Counted from the stretch's first letter, positions 24,057 through 35,241 are shown. The stretch: DNA of 64,000 nt from Pholiota molesta (GCA_014925825.1 JACGCK010000084.1:124001-188000), one strand, 5' to 3'. Notes: generated by a model not told the origin, from the letters alone. Numbers and translations: made by a program.

Positions 24057-26078
24057 ATGCCTGCACCAGCGGTCTACGTGCTTGCCATTGTGGGAACGGT
24101 CGGCGCCGTGCTGGCATTCAAGGAGGTGCGTGCTGAGTCTAATCTGGCTAACCCAAGATTGACGTCGCGGCAGTTTGTCTACGAACCCCACATCGCACCC
24201 GCCATCGATAGATGGAAACTCGAGTATCGGACGGCAAGAGATGCCAGGCGCAGGAGGCTGGCGATGGAGGTGTCTCAAGACGGATCTGACTCCGACCTTC
24301 TGATGTCCGAGACGCGAAAGAAACCCAATGGCAAACCTTCTGATAAGTACTCTGATGACGATGACTCTGACGACGAGGCCCATGGGAAGGGCGCCACCAC
24401 TGGCACCAGCCACAGTTTCATGAAGGGTGGCTTGTTGATTAGACGCTCAACACTCGTTGCGAAGAGTCAAGTGGATGTAGAATTGGACGACCTCGTTGCA
24501 CACGAGGTCAACCAATGGAGAAACGAAGTTCCCGGCCAGGTCTTACGACAGAGGAAGAATGTTTCGGAACATACGATGGACGAGGTGCGATTGACTTTAA
24601 TACCTTTTTGGATTCATCTAATTGCTCTATTAGTCCATTCAGCCTATCCCGTACGCACCATTGTCGCCTTCACGTACAACTCACGTCGTATTCGACGCCG
24701 CTGCACCGACGCCTTCTCCACCCAATTCTCATATGCGGCTGTCTTCTCCTCCTCCTCCACATATTGCGTCTGCACCTCCCACCGGGGTGACTCCTACCGG
24801 TCTATCTTTCCAGAGTCAATCAGAGATGACTTCATCCCCAGCTGCGAATCCTACTACAAGAGACGCTGAGCTTGCTCCATCATTACATTCTCCTGTCTTC
24901 TCGCCCGAATTGCCCGTGGTGCCTTCTCCACCAGAAGTAAAAAATTTTCAACACATCGCGACCCATTCTACTTTACTCAGAAACACTTCTCAGCTCCCGC
25001 CAACTTTCAATGAACCTTCGACGGCCCCCACTCAATCGCTCCAGCAGTCATATCATCAGATCATCCCGTCTTTGTCGCAGTCCTACCCCCAAGATTTAGA
25101 TTACGAACACGACCTCGAGCTCCTTTCGCCGCCATCCTCGCGCGCAGAGTCACCCTTCTCATTTGCTGCACTGAGTCCCGATCAAGGACACAGCAGTCGA
25201 ACGCTCTCCGGATTCTCCTCCGCTATCTCCTCGCCCTCTCCTCTGCGCATGGACCTCGGAAACCAGTCATACGACGCCATCTCCCCCCACCTGGTCACGC
25301 CCCCTGACAACACGAGCACCGCGCATTCCACGCAGAGCACCGCGTACCTCTCCTTCGCGGAGGACTCCTCGGACGACGGCATGGACGGCGCCCGCTACGC
25401 CCGCCCCGGCGCGGACGGCGCACCCGGGCCCGCCCGCGCCCGCGCCCACGCCCACGCCCAGCCGCCGCCGCTGCGCTACCACCAGCCCGCGGTGCTGCAC
25501 CCGTCCCTGCTCCACGGGCCGTACCACACCAGCGCGTCGCCGCCGCACACGTCGCGCCTGCGGGCCTTCCCCCCACATCATCGGCGGGGCAGGTCCAGGC
25601 AAGTGCGCCTGCGCTGGGGCGCGCCGCGGGGTCGGACGGGACGCTGCAGGGTCTGGGGCTGTTCCCGGTGCCCGCGCGCGGGCTGCGGACGCCTGCGGGG
25701 GAGGCGGCGGCGGCGGACACGGTGAACGCGGGGGTCGCGCTCGGCGCGGGCGCGCGCGACGCGTCGTACTTCCGCGCCTCCCCGTCCGCGTCCTCGTCCG
25801 CGTCCTCGTCCGCGGCGGGGTCTCCGGCCGCGACCGCCGCGAGCTACCTCACCGCGCAGCAGGGCAGCAGCAGCGGCGAAGACGACGTTTCCGGTGCCGC
25901 CGGCGGCGCGCTGCACAGCGACAGCGCGAGCGAGCTCTCGGACCTGGACTTCCTGTCGGACTACCAGCCGAGCGAGATGAGCAGCGCGGTGAGCGATCTG
26001 GGCGCGGCGAGCGACGGGAGCTGGAGCGACGCGGATGCGGAGCGCGCGGTGGCGGGCGCGCGCGTGTGGACGGCGTGA
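24057..26078 (+). CDS. Uncharacterised Ser/Pro-rich membrane-anchored protein (one apparent frameshift)
   Basis: Three exons: 24057-24125, 24174-24584, 24634-26078. I do not recognise a functional family. The first exon is a hydrophobic N-terminal segment (MPAPAVYVLAIVGTVGAVLA), probably a membrane anchor, followed by FVYEPHIAPAIDRWKLEY, an Arg-rich coiled stretch, an acidic patch (KYSDDDDSDDE) and LDDLVAHEVNQWRNEV. The large third exon is Ser/Pro/Thr-rich and looks disordered, then an Ala/Ser-rich repeat (ASPSASSSASSSA) and an acidic Ser-rich tail with SELSDLDFLSDYQPSEM. The frame changes near 25570-25580, around a run of six C; one additional base there would fuse the upstream frame to the tail. 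I treat the tail as part of the gene because its composition and Ser-Asp periodicity are protein-like. Alternative: an unseen short intron. Confidence 0.62.
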
Positions 26079-27405
26079 GGGGAAGGGCTGCTCCGTTATC
26101 TATTTTCGCCATCTTCACATTGTCCCGCCGCCGTTTTTCGACAGACCAACGTAAAGAAGATCGAGAGCAAGAATACGGCGCCCCGCAACTAACATTAAAT
26201 CATCATACCGGCAACGTGTGCATGTACCACCACCACCACCAACACCATCAAGCGCCAGGCCGTCTCTGATCGAACGTTTCTCCTCTCGTTCGGGAACATT
26301 GGATCTATGCGCGCGTTCCATGGTATGTACGGTCTATAGACTAACTATTTCCGATCATCATCACCATACACGATCCACCACGTTGTACCGTCCTTTTTTT
26401 CTTTTTTCGTCTGCATTTCGGATGCATGCATGTACCCATAGATTCTCTTTTCCCCGGTCTCTCGCCTCTTTCTTCTCCTTTGCTCTGTTAAATTGCGTAT
26501 CTCGAAATAACTTTGTATGTATTGTATGAACTCGCTGCTCATCCCATCTCGGCTTTATTTTTTATTTGTCTGTCTTATTACTTATCGCGACCACCAAATC
26601 AACTAACAGTCAATTTGTTCCTGTACATCCGACCATTCATGATTATTCCTGTTCTCTTCGGCCGTTGGTGTTGTACTTATTTGCTTTGACACATCGTGTA
26701 TTTTATGCTTTCTTTGCTGTTTTCTTTTTCCTCACTGAGAATTACATCATATTTGTATTGAGATTGGAGAGACGTCGAGCCGGAGAACTTGTAGACCCAG
26801 TTCCGCCTCGAACCTTTTCCTTGCACTCTTCACGAGCTCTGAGCAAGGTCGCGCCGATTGATTGATCTATGGATGATCTCCCCAGTGCATGAATGGGCTA
26901 AGATCAATCTTTTCCGAAAACCTGGGATGGCTCACAGACTAAAGCTGCGGGCGTGCTATGGCCGAGTCATGAATGTTGGCCATGAATATTATGTTCTGCG
27001 ACTTCTAGCTCAATGAATGCAGATCCTCTGCTGTCCAACTCCCTGCTTCGAGGTAAAAATAGGTAATCACCATACTAGCCAAGCATACTTGTACAGAAAT
27101 GGCAAATAATTCCTAATCAGGTGGCTTCCAGGTAAAAGCCCAGTCCTATCTTAGTTACTCTCAATCAACCGAGCTTCTTGCTCGGCCTGCAAGCCCTCTT
27201 GCAGTGGATCGTTTCGAAACGGAACAAGCCATACATACGATACTCTTCTCCCAGCGCACGAGCCACTTTTCGAAATTATAAAATGGGCTGGGCACGCTGT
27301 CCTCGTTCTTCAGTCGAATACCTACTTTCGTCTACTACACTCTCCTTCACACACTCTCTACATAACCTCTCGGTTTAAACCCCCTAATACCAACCAAACG
27401 CCAAA
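26079..27405. other. Intergenic region with the hydrophobin 2 promoter
   Basis: The left part is pyrimidine-rich and carries a CCACCA microsatellite near 26225; it probably includes the long 3' UTR of the upstream gene. The right part (26990-27405) resembles the hydrophobin 1 upstream region at its CTTCTAGCTCAATGAATG and ACTAGCCAAGCAT blocks. No coding exon seen. Confidence 0.5.
27254..27321 (+). promoter_or_regulatory. Conserved core promoter of hydrophobin 2
   Basis: GCGCACGAGCCAC at 27254-27266, TATAAAAT at 27277-27284 and CAGTCGAATACC from 27311, then CTTTCG. Same order and near-identical spacing as in the hydrophobin 1 and 3 promoters. Confidence 0.72.
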
Positions 27406-27859
27406 ATGTTCTCCAAGCTCGCTTTGTTCACCGCTGCCTCCATGGCTGTCTTCGTCACTGCTGCCCCCGCCAACATTTACGATTCCTGCAACACCGGTCC
27501 CGTGCAATGCTGTCAGTATTCTTCTCAATCCTCTCTCCTGAATTCATTAGCTCACACCTTATCTTTTCATGCGTAGGCAACCACCTTCAATCCTCCGACA
27601 CCCCAGGATTCTCTGAGCTCCTCAGCCTTGTCGGCGTCAGCCTGAGCGGCATCACTGGACAGGTCGGCGTCACCTGCACCCCTATCTCCGTCATTGGAGG
27701 CGGCGCCAGCTCGGACTGCACGGCGCAGCCCGTCTGCTGCAGCGACAACAGCTTCAGTGCGTTTTTCTCTTCTCAGGTTACGGCAAATTGTTGACGGTTT
27801 ATGGCGCTATAGACGGAGTCGTCGCTCTTGGATGCTCCCCAATCAACGTTGGCCTTTGA
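27406..27859 (+). CDS. Class I hydrophobin (hydrophobin 2)
   Basis: Three exons, 27406-27511, 27577-27756 and 27813-27859, encode 110 aa. Signal peptide MFSKLALFTAASMAVFVTAA is almost the same as in hydrophobin 1. Mature part shows C-CC-C-C-CC-C with CNTGPVQCC, VTCTPISVIGGG, DCTAQPVCC and LGCSPINVGL. Exons 2 and 3 are exactly as long as in hydrophobin 1 (180 and 47 nt); only the linker after the signal peptide differs in length. It is therefore a close paralogue, presumably with the same hyphal-coat role, and under a related promoter. Confidence 0.95.
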
Positions 27860-28457
27860 GGCCCCGACTTTCCATGGCTGATTTATTTGGGGGCTGATGC
27901 ATGACCGCAAGAATAGTTTTAGTCTGTTACTCAGCGCTCGAATTAGATACATTACAGCCAAGATCTTACATACCCGGGCAAAATTATCACTTTGTTCATC
28001 GTTTGACATTCACTCCAAAGTTTGATTGAGTTATTCCATGATATTGGATGTGCAGATTTGGGCGCTTATTTCATGACAAGCCAATGACGCAAGTAACGGT
28101 TGCTCCAAATGTGGCGGCGGGACAGTTGTCCTCGGCTGTCCCTAATAAGGCAAGCAAATAATTTCCCACAGTTTTCCGCGCTTCTAGCGTACTTTCTTTT
28201 ACGCAATATCGACACACTTTAGCAGGCTCGCAGCAATAATTGCTGTACGACTTTACGGAAATTCAAGGCCACGTAGGCTGAAACATCCCGTAGTTTCCCG
28301 GTGCACGAGCCACCGAAAGCCGTATAAAAGATGCTTGAAGTCCTCTTCACATTCTTCAGTCGAATACCCACTTTCGTCTTTCACTTCCAGTTTCATTCTC
28401 AAACACACAAACCACCACTCGTTTTAAACCTATCTCCCTCAACCACCACCAATCAAA
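27860..28457. other. Intergenic region with the hydrophobin 3 promoter
   Basis: About 600 bp between hydrophobins 2 and 3. Apart from the core promoter at 28301-28368 I see no recognisable element; the distal blocks shared by hydrophobins 1 and 2 are not evident here. Confidence 0.5.
28301..28368 (+). promoter_or_regulatory. Conserved core promoter of hydrophobin 3
   Basis: GTGCACGAGCCACC at 28301-28314, TATAAAAG at 28323-28330 and CAGTCGAATACCC from 28357, then CTTTCG. The TATA box sits a few bases closer to the first element than in the other two promoters. Confidence 0.7.
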
Positions 28458-28925
28458 ATGTTCTCCAAGCTCGCTCTCTTCACCGTCGCCTCCATGGCTA
28501 TCTTCGCCGCTGCTGCCCCCAGCGGTGGCATGGAGAACTCTTGCAACACTGGCCCCGTCCAATGCTGTAAGTGCTTCAATTAATCTGACCGCTTTCAACA
28601 ACTATGCTGGTCTGTTCGCTCACATTTTATTTCCGCACATACAGGCAACTCCGTTCAATCTGCCTCCTCCCCGGGCATGTCTGACCTCATCGGCCTTCTT
28701 GGCGCCACGCTGAGCGGCTTCACTGGCCAAGTGGGCTCAACTGCAGCCCCATTGGTGTTGCCGCCATCAGCGGAGGATCGTCCTGCACCAGCCAGCCCGT
28801 CTGCTGCGACGGCAACAACTTCAGTAAGTTTTACGCTGATGACTTGCGCCTGGATGGAACTAATATATTCGTTTGTAGACGGCGTCGTGGTTCTTGGGTG
28901 CTCCCCAATCAACCTCAGCCTTTAA
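28458..28925 (+). pseudogene. Class I hydrophobin (hydrophobin 3) with a one-base frameshift
   Basis: Exons 28458-28566, 28645-28823 and 28879-28925 match hydrophobins 1 and 2 in structure, but exon 2 is 179 nt where both paralogues have 180. The frame is lost at about 28735: compared with the paralogues' GTC-Gly-Val-x-Cys stretch, one base is missing after GTGGGC. Downstream, the shifted frame would encode the expected NCSPIG..., SCTSQPVCCDGNNF and the last cysteine, all retained, which argues for a very recent loss or an assembly error. The signal peptide (MFSKLALFTVASMAIFAAAA) and promoter are intact. If the base is real and absent, translation continues out of frame and lacks the second half of the cysteine pattern, so the product could not fold as a hydrophobin. 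Confidence 0.82.
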
Positions 28926-29546
28926 GTCGTTTGCTACTGCGACGCTTACCGGAGTGATGGATTCTTTAAATGGCATTGGGATTATCTTACAACATCTAAG
29001 TAATACCTCGATTAGCATAATATAATGTCTACAAGTCATTTCCATCTCCTTTGAGATTTTTACAACGCGAATATCTCCACTATGCAACGTTTATAACCTC
29101 AGCTTACTTCCTTCTTGAATCGGTCCAGATGGTCTGTGATTTTATTGATACAAGGCCGTAAGCATAGCATAATAGCACACCCTAGGTCGACCTCGTTTCA
29201 TAGCTTCAGAATCCAACTGGTGGAAGGATATATATTTTAATACCTCTTCCTGAAATTATTTTGATCAACTTGGACTTTGAAGCAAGACATACTTAACCTA
29301 AAATTCGATACACAGTTGATCTTCAGAGAATTGAATTGTATCCTGTCAATAATCAGGAACGCGGTTGATGAGGATCAAAAGTACAGGAAGCGATGTCTTG
29401 CGAACAAGTGAAAGATGGACGGAAAGATCGAAAGTCGTATTATCGCCGCCTTTCCATCGCGTTTGCATCGTCCGCACACCATCTGCACTGACACATATAA
29501 GTAAAGGTATTAGACAGTTCTGAACAGAGTCACTCAGGCATCGCCC
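28926..29546. other. Intergenic region between hydrophobin 3 and the second GPI-type gene
   Basis: About 620 bp, AT-rich around 29230-29330. No coding exon or repeat recognised. It should contain the hydrophobin 3 terminator and the promoter of the following gene. Confidence 0.5.
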
Positions 29547-30363
29547 ATGTTGGTCGCTTCTCGTCACTTTTTGCTTCCTTCAGCTGCGCTTCTGTATGGA
29601 ATCTGCTCTGGTAGGCTATATATCGATCATCTATCACTCGTCACTGCTCTCAAACGCCGTTCTAGTTCATGGCAGCGTGGTGACATTGTACTATGTCAAT
29701 CAGCCAGCTGAATTGGCTGTTCCTCCAGCGGCGTCATTCTCGTTGGAAACGGAGGGAACGATAATCGCCTCCGCGCTTGGGCCTGGAGATGCTGGAATGA
29801 CGAAATACGAAATCCAGCAAATTCAAACTAAGATCATACTTCATGAACCACAGACTACGGTGACGCTCCTCGATTCACCAATAACACTCACCTGTAAGTC
29901 GATATAATTATCACCAGCCGGAAAACATGCAGAATCCTAACCTAATTTGCCTCCAGACACAATCGAACAAGGAGCTTCCACCGCATATCACAGTGCTCCG
30001 CCTCTCATAACGCAGCAAGTTTTGGGCCAGGTCAGATATGTAGGTTCGAGGCAGAACTGCAGCTTGGATATCTCGAAGAAGACCGGCACATGCATCGAGG
30101 AAGACCAATCCCCGTCGTTGATTCTCAATGGAGACGCGCCCTCAACGGCAATAGTGACATCGTCCAAAACTGTCACTGGACCCCTCTTACCGCTCGCGAC
30201 CGTTACTATTGGGTCAGCAAATGGAGGAAGTAGTACTGGAGGTAGTGGTTCAGGAGGAAGCGGTGGTGGCACCAGTACTAGCGATGCAGATCCTAACTCG
30301 AGGGTCATGGCTGTCCAGGCAGGTTTACTGCTTGGTGCAATAATCGCCATAACCGTATTTTAG
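29547..30363 (+). CDS. Secreted, probably GPI-anchored Ser/Thr-rich protein (copy 2)
   Basis: Three exons, 29547-29610, 29666-29893 and 29957-30363, give 232 aa. Paralogue of the gene at 10167-10948, with the same exon 1 length (64 nt) and intron phases. Signal peptide MLVASRHFLLPSAALLYG; conserved VVTLYYVNQ, GPGDAGMTKYEIQQIQ, YTIEQGASTAY and NCSLDISKKTGTCIEEDQSPSL segments. It has a Gly/Ser-rich insertion (about residues 193-212) before the hydrophobic C-terminal tail (GLLLGAIIAITVF) that copy 1 lacks. No known domain; the layout suggests a GPI-linked wall or membrane protein. Same strand as hydrophobins 2 and 3, whereas copy 1 is inverted relative to hydrophobin 1. Confidence 0.85.
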
Positions 30364-30733
30364 CTGTAGATATGTAGTGTTGTATGTCGTCGAATCCAAG
30401 AAAAGGAGGTGGAGCATATTTGGAGGTCTCATTGCTAACATCCAGTTAAGTACTTTGTTCACGAAGAGCTCATCATATGACCCATCCTCCGCACCCAATA
30501 ATGAATTCAAATGGACCTGAAAATTCCGCAGACATCGCCAGACCAAGCACCGCATACTCATTAAATATAAACGAGTGACATAAACGGCGGAAATCTACTA
30601 AAATCCACAGATAAACAACCTAGCAATACCGTCCAAATAGTTATGAGGTATAGTGAGGAGATCGAAGTCCAACGAAAGTACAACATGAAACCGTCCATAT
30701 ACAACCAACGTAAAAAAGTCCAGAGATCATTCA
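30364..30733. other. Convergent 3' intergenic region
   Basis: Between the convergent GPI-type gene and GH16 gene; holds their 3' ends. Nothing else seen. Confidence 0.5.
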
Positions 30734-32198
30734 TTAGAAGAGATTAAATAAGAACCCCATGACCGCCGATAACCATACTGGTGCCCAGAATTTGAAGGTG
30801 GCGGCGGAGGATGAGTGTGGGGTGGCAGACGGGGAAGTGTTGCCGCCAGTTTCTACCACGGCGGGGGTAGAAGCCGCACCAGTCGCTGCGTTAGTCGTCG
30901 CCGCTGTAATTGATGACAACGCCGCCACCGACCCGGTTTGAGGTACATCTGAGGAGATGTACGTGCGGATATACTTAACCTCCCAGTAGGCATCAGCGTA
31001 GTTGCTTCCGTTACCAAGAACATTACTAGCGAACTAAAATGATATTGTTTCAGATATGGACGTGAAAAGAAATGCAAAGACCGCACGCAATCTCCCGGGC
31101 ATGTACTGGAGTAGATGCTAGGAACTCCGGCCCTAGAAGACAATCAATATTCGAGGCTCGACGAGATTAATTAGATACATACCAACTCCCGCAAAGGGTA
31201 GTAAGCAGAACGAGATTTTGAGGAGGGAAGAACTGAGTGATATCACAAGTACTTGAGGGATATGCAGCTGAAGGCATTCCCCATGTTGAGGGGTCCATTG
31301 GCGTTGACGACGTGGCAGACAGAATATCTGCAGGAATATCTGATCTCTAAAAACGCAATACAAAATAATGGGGTGAGTTTGCAAGACACCTTGCCAATGG
31401 ATTAATGCTACATACGCTCCAGAACCAGAGGTTTATTCCGGTCGCCTCCATTTGAAGTGCAAAGACACCACCACCAGCCGTTGCGAAACCCGGGCCAAAG
31501 CTATTGGGTTTATTTTCAGTGACCGTACATCCCCGCTTTGGAGAGCAATCAGTCTCTGTTGTTGTTCCTGACTGGGGCGCCTGTCCTTGCGTGCAACCTG
31601 GAAGGGTGTGCAGCGCAATCTGATTGTTGTCCATACCATTGATCGCCTCGATGATGTCAATCTCTCCTGATCCGGGCCAAGTGGACTCCATCCCAAACGT
31701 CCAGAATGACGGCCACACAGAGCAGCCAAAAGGAATGTGGACCGCGTCCATTACGATGAGCGAGCCTAGTCCATACGTGTCTAATGAAGTCAACCGAATC
31801 TATTGCGCGTAAGAGCCTAATATTATGGGCGGTGTCCAAACTGCTCACAGAGTTTCGGTTGACAACATCCAGAGGACCTCCTGCGACGAGGGTCGTGGTA
31901 TTGTCCACCTTGACAATCGCGTTGCCCGCATCATTGATAAAGGTCAATTTTTGTGCTACCGCGCTGGGTTGGTCCAAGTATGTCGCATTTCCTAGACGCA
32001 GAAGATACCATTAGGTGTAACAAATAGATGGGAAGTTGGTTTCTCACCCCAACTTGTATTATCCACATTCCCATAATACGAAAACCTGTCGAAGAACGTG
32101 GCACCGGCATGTTCGAGGATGGGATTGTAGATCGCTGAGACTCGGCCCAGCAGACAAGGCAGGACTAAACAGAGTATCCTCATCGAGGACGTCTTCAT
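30734..32198 (-). CDS. GPI-anchored glycoside hydrolase family 16 beta-glucanase
   Basis: Six exons on the minus strand: 32198-32048, 31991-31849, 31799-31416, 31346-31183, 31132-31087, 31033-30734; 395 aa. GH16 enzymes of this fungal group (laminarinase-like endo-1,3(4)-beta-glucanases) cut or remodel cell-wall glucans. A signal peptide (about residues 1-22) precedes the catalytic domain; GEIDIIEAI (Glu144 and Glu149) is the nucleophile and acid/base motif. Other family marks are VWPSFWTFG, HTLPGC, GFATAGGGVFALQMEATGI and NLWFW followed by a disulfide-rich CDITQFFPPQNLV...CGSWAG block. After the last domain strand (DAYWEVKYIRTY) comes an Ala/Thr/Ser-rich linker and a C-terminal hydrophobic segment, fitting a GPI signal. 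All junctions are in frame with canonical sites. Confidence 0.92.
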
Positions 32199-33024
32199 GA
32201 CGGATGAGCTGGGGGTGTTTGGGCGGTCACGGAGGAAGAAAGCGAGGAACGGCCAAAGTTCGCCATGTGAACATTGAACTTATAAGTAAGCCTTGTTGTC
32301 ACAACTTGTTCACCGTGCGGCGTGGGCTCATGATCAATGCCTCGGTCTCGATACAAAAATAGCTCTCTGTTGCCGATCGGCCCGCAGACAACTCACAGAT
32401 TGCGCGCGAGATAATTCGTCCCTGTTTGGCAAAAATTGCCCTAAATTTGGTTTCAAAAGGATTGATCAGTGCGCAGTGTCAGTGGAATACAGGCGAAGTA
32501 ATACAGGGATCCCAATGAATGCCACTGAGAGTCAGTAAATATTGCGCAGAGCCAGAAGAACCATGACGCTAAGTACCTTACATCTGTCGGGAAGCATCCA
32601 CTTTTTTCGCTATGGCCAAGACAACATTCGACATGTATCGAGAAGTGTCTGGCTACGTGATCATATGTCCCACTATAGAACTGTTCGGGTTATATTCCGT
32701 GCACATGCCACATGTACTGTCGAGACTGCGAGATCTTCAACCAACAGTTAATATAACGACTCAACGCCGCTTACACGATGTCATTGAAGAACATGAATAT
32801 TGCAAAATCATACTAATGTTGGGTTTTGTGTGTCACGTTAGGTCAAAGGTATTACCGCCTGAAACCGCAGCAAATCGGCGGGTATACAATAGAAAAATAC
32901 AGCCATCTCTCTCTCGAATGTAGCAAGCTACAGAAATCGAAGTGAAACAATACGTAAGAAAAGACGGAAGTCGACATCTAACAGCCTGCGCTTACATTTT
33001 ATTTTGGCGTTATGACCCTGCTTT
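32199..33024. other. Intergenic region upstream of the GH16 gene
   Basis: Holds the GH16 promoter. An open frame of about 100 codons at 32612-32923 (+) has no recognised relatives and no splice support, so it is not called. No repeat seen. Confidence 0.45.
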
Positions 33025-33830
33025 TTAGTTCCCCTGCTCTCCTGTTTCTAGGCGAGCCAAACTGTCTTCAAAAGATAACCGCATCATTTTGTGGTCATAT
33101 AGATAGAGCCCTCGTGCAGCGGCTGAAACATGCGCTTCATCGATTGTATCTCCCTCGATTACTTGGTGGTGAGCGTACCACGCCCAAATCCCAATAAGCG
33201 CACTGTTTAGAAAATCAGTCAGCGGCTTGTTTCCCGTCACTGCAAAACCAACGCGCGCTTCGTTGGCGATTAGCGTTGACAGTCCGTCAGATCCACGCGT
33301 GATAACTGAAAACTTTTTCTCCAAATATTTCTCTCTGACATACGTCAGAATTTTCGTCACGGAGTTCGCGCCAGTATGCTGACTATGCCTGAAAGCGGAG
33401 TAAAGGATAATGTAATAGAAGGTCTCGAGGTGATCTTGGAGGGTAGATGGAGTGTTGGGGGAGTAGAAGTGGCGCAACGATTTGAATGGCGTAGTATTTT
33501 GGAGAGGCTTCTTGCGAATGAGAAAAAGCAGAATCTCAAGCGATAAGACCACTTACTGTGTCGAGATTAATTGGCGAAGCTCCTTCAGGAGCGGCATCAA
33601 CAGTATCCGCTCCTAAACGAGTCACTTCTAGTGAAAGTGCCCGAAGGGTTATGTCGCCCAAGACGCCAGATTCTTCATAAAGCTTTTGGTGCGCTATCGT
33701 TTCAAATAAATAATTTTAATAATACAACCATTGAGACTGGATAACATACCTGTAAAGCATCGATACATTCGGAGAAGAAGGTCTTTGGACTCAGCATGCG
33801 GTGGAGGCATAGCTCGAAGTAAGATGCTGT
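33025..33830 (-). pseudogene. Degenerate FunK1-type protein kinase remnant
   Basis: Two pieces fit the C-terminal half of the large basidiomycete FunK1 kinase-like family. One, around 33790-33545, reads KDLLLRMYRCF, then across an intron-like GTATGT...CGATAG stretch HQKLYEESGVLGDITLRALSLEV, where a normal FunK1 has GVLHRDVSxxNI; the His-Arg-Asp catalytic loop is missing. The second, 33500-33025, reads HLETFYYIILYSAF, matching the family's HDLESFFYVLLY, followed by RVGFAVTGNKPLTDFL and a charged end. The N-terminal ATP-binding lobe is not found upstream, where an in-frame stop interrupts any extension. I take it as a decayed or partial gene. A different short gene is possible; family assignment rests on a few motifs. 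Confidence 0.42.
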
Positions 33831-34739
33831 CGAGTTTTCATACTTTTTTTGGTCGTATATATAGTGATACTGAACGAAAAAGGGCCATTAGCTGCCCTGG
33901 ATCCGAGGAATCACATAATAACCCAGAATAGGCGAACAGGCCTTTTATGGCTGAACACGGTTTTCGAACAATGGAAAGCAGAACACCCGGCCGCTTGCGA
34001 AAGAAAAAGAAAAAGGCCTGCATAGGACTCGTCGCGCTTGAGCCAAGGGTCCATCGGCAATTGTAAGGAAACTCAGGGTCAAAGCCTAGTTGGGTTCAAG
34101 TACATCGGTATAGCTCCTATATATGTAGTGGCGGTGAATTTAGAGGCAGGTTTTGTTAGCGGGAGGTTGAAGTCTGTGCTCCAATAAGCTCCAGTAGAAA
34201 CTGATGAAATGGATTTGGCCCGGTCAAATATGGGGAGATGGAGTTAGATGTGTCCGCGTGAGTGCCACATGGCTTTGGAAAGGATTTATTCGATGACCAC
34301 AATGCGGGTCCTTGGGGACCAACGGCAAGGTCAAATTACGCATTATTCCAATAGACAACGGTTTTAATCCTAGGCTTTAGGCCTGAGGCAAATGATATTC
34401 CAAGCTGCGTTCCGACTCCAATCTCAGATATATCGTACCAAGTTTGATTAAGCAAGTTTGCAAAGCCATTCTCTCACCTTATGTTTCTAAGAAGCAAAGC
34501 TGCAGCTATCTTCTTAGTAATCCCGTCACTCATATACTCGGCACATCCTTCGAGTATGACACGCCGGGCCATTCAGCAAGAATTTCAATAGAGGACAGGC
34601 AGCATACTCAAACACGGAATGGACTTCAGCATCATTTTACATATTTGCTATCATCTCAACTTTCAAAAAAGGATGTATGAATAAGAGAAGATCGGGGGTG
34701 CGTCTCAATCACTCCCCGGTTCTTTGCTCCTGTACACAG
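33831..34739. other. Gene-free stretch before the repeat array
   Basis: No coding exon recognised. Ends at the abrupt start of array-type sequence at about 34740. Confidence 0.45.
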
Positions 34740-35235
34740 CTGTGCCACCGTTTTTGGACGCCTGAATGTGGCAAAATACGCATGTTCTCCAAATGGCACG
34801 CATTTGCATAACACATAGAAAGGCGGCCGCAGACATGGTTAGCTGTACCTAATCTTCTATGAATCCAAATTTCTATTCCAATTGATCACAGAGACGGGCG
34901 GTCGGATACTAACTACTGTGAGAACGACATGCTCCTCCTCTCCCAATCCGCTATTTGAAACGCACAAAACGTATCTGACTCATCAGGGTCGTATATTAAA
35001 TACAGTGCTAGCATTTTTGTTTATTGCTGCGACCGCGATACGGCGCGATGTACGAGACGACGGCGGCATCAAGATGCAATCAATTGAATCATAGAGCGCA
35101 TACGCTACTGTGTTCTAAATTCATTTGGAAGGCTCGTAAGTGTAGTAATACATAGCCCCAAGACGCTTCTACTGTACACCAGAAAATTGGAGCGGCCAGA
35201 CGGGGCCAGACAAGGATAGCCGTACCGAGCATGAC
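34740..35235 (+). repeat. Isolated fragment of the array repeat
   Basis: About 496 bp matching 39526-40021 with almost no difference, beginning CTGTGCCACCGTTTTTGGACG and ending at CCGAGCATGAC. It is joined directly to P450 sequence at 35242, whereas in the full units more than 4.7 kb lies between these two points. It is therefore an internally deleted unit or an independent insertion at the left edge of the array. It starts with TG and the match runs through a CA near its end, which recalls an LTR, but no retrotransposon coding is near. Confidence 0.82.
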
Positions 35236-35241
35236 TCTCAC

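Noticed and set aside
32612..32923. 103-codon frame starting MAKTTFDMYREV
   Set aside because: No relatives recognised, no splice signals, and short length; could be chance.
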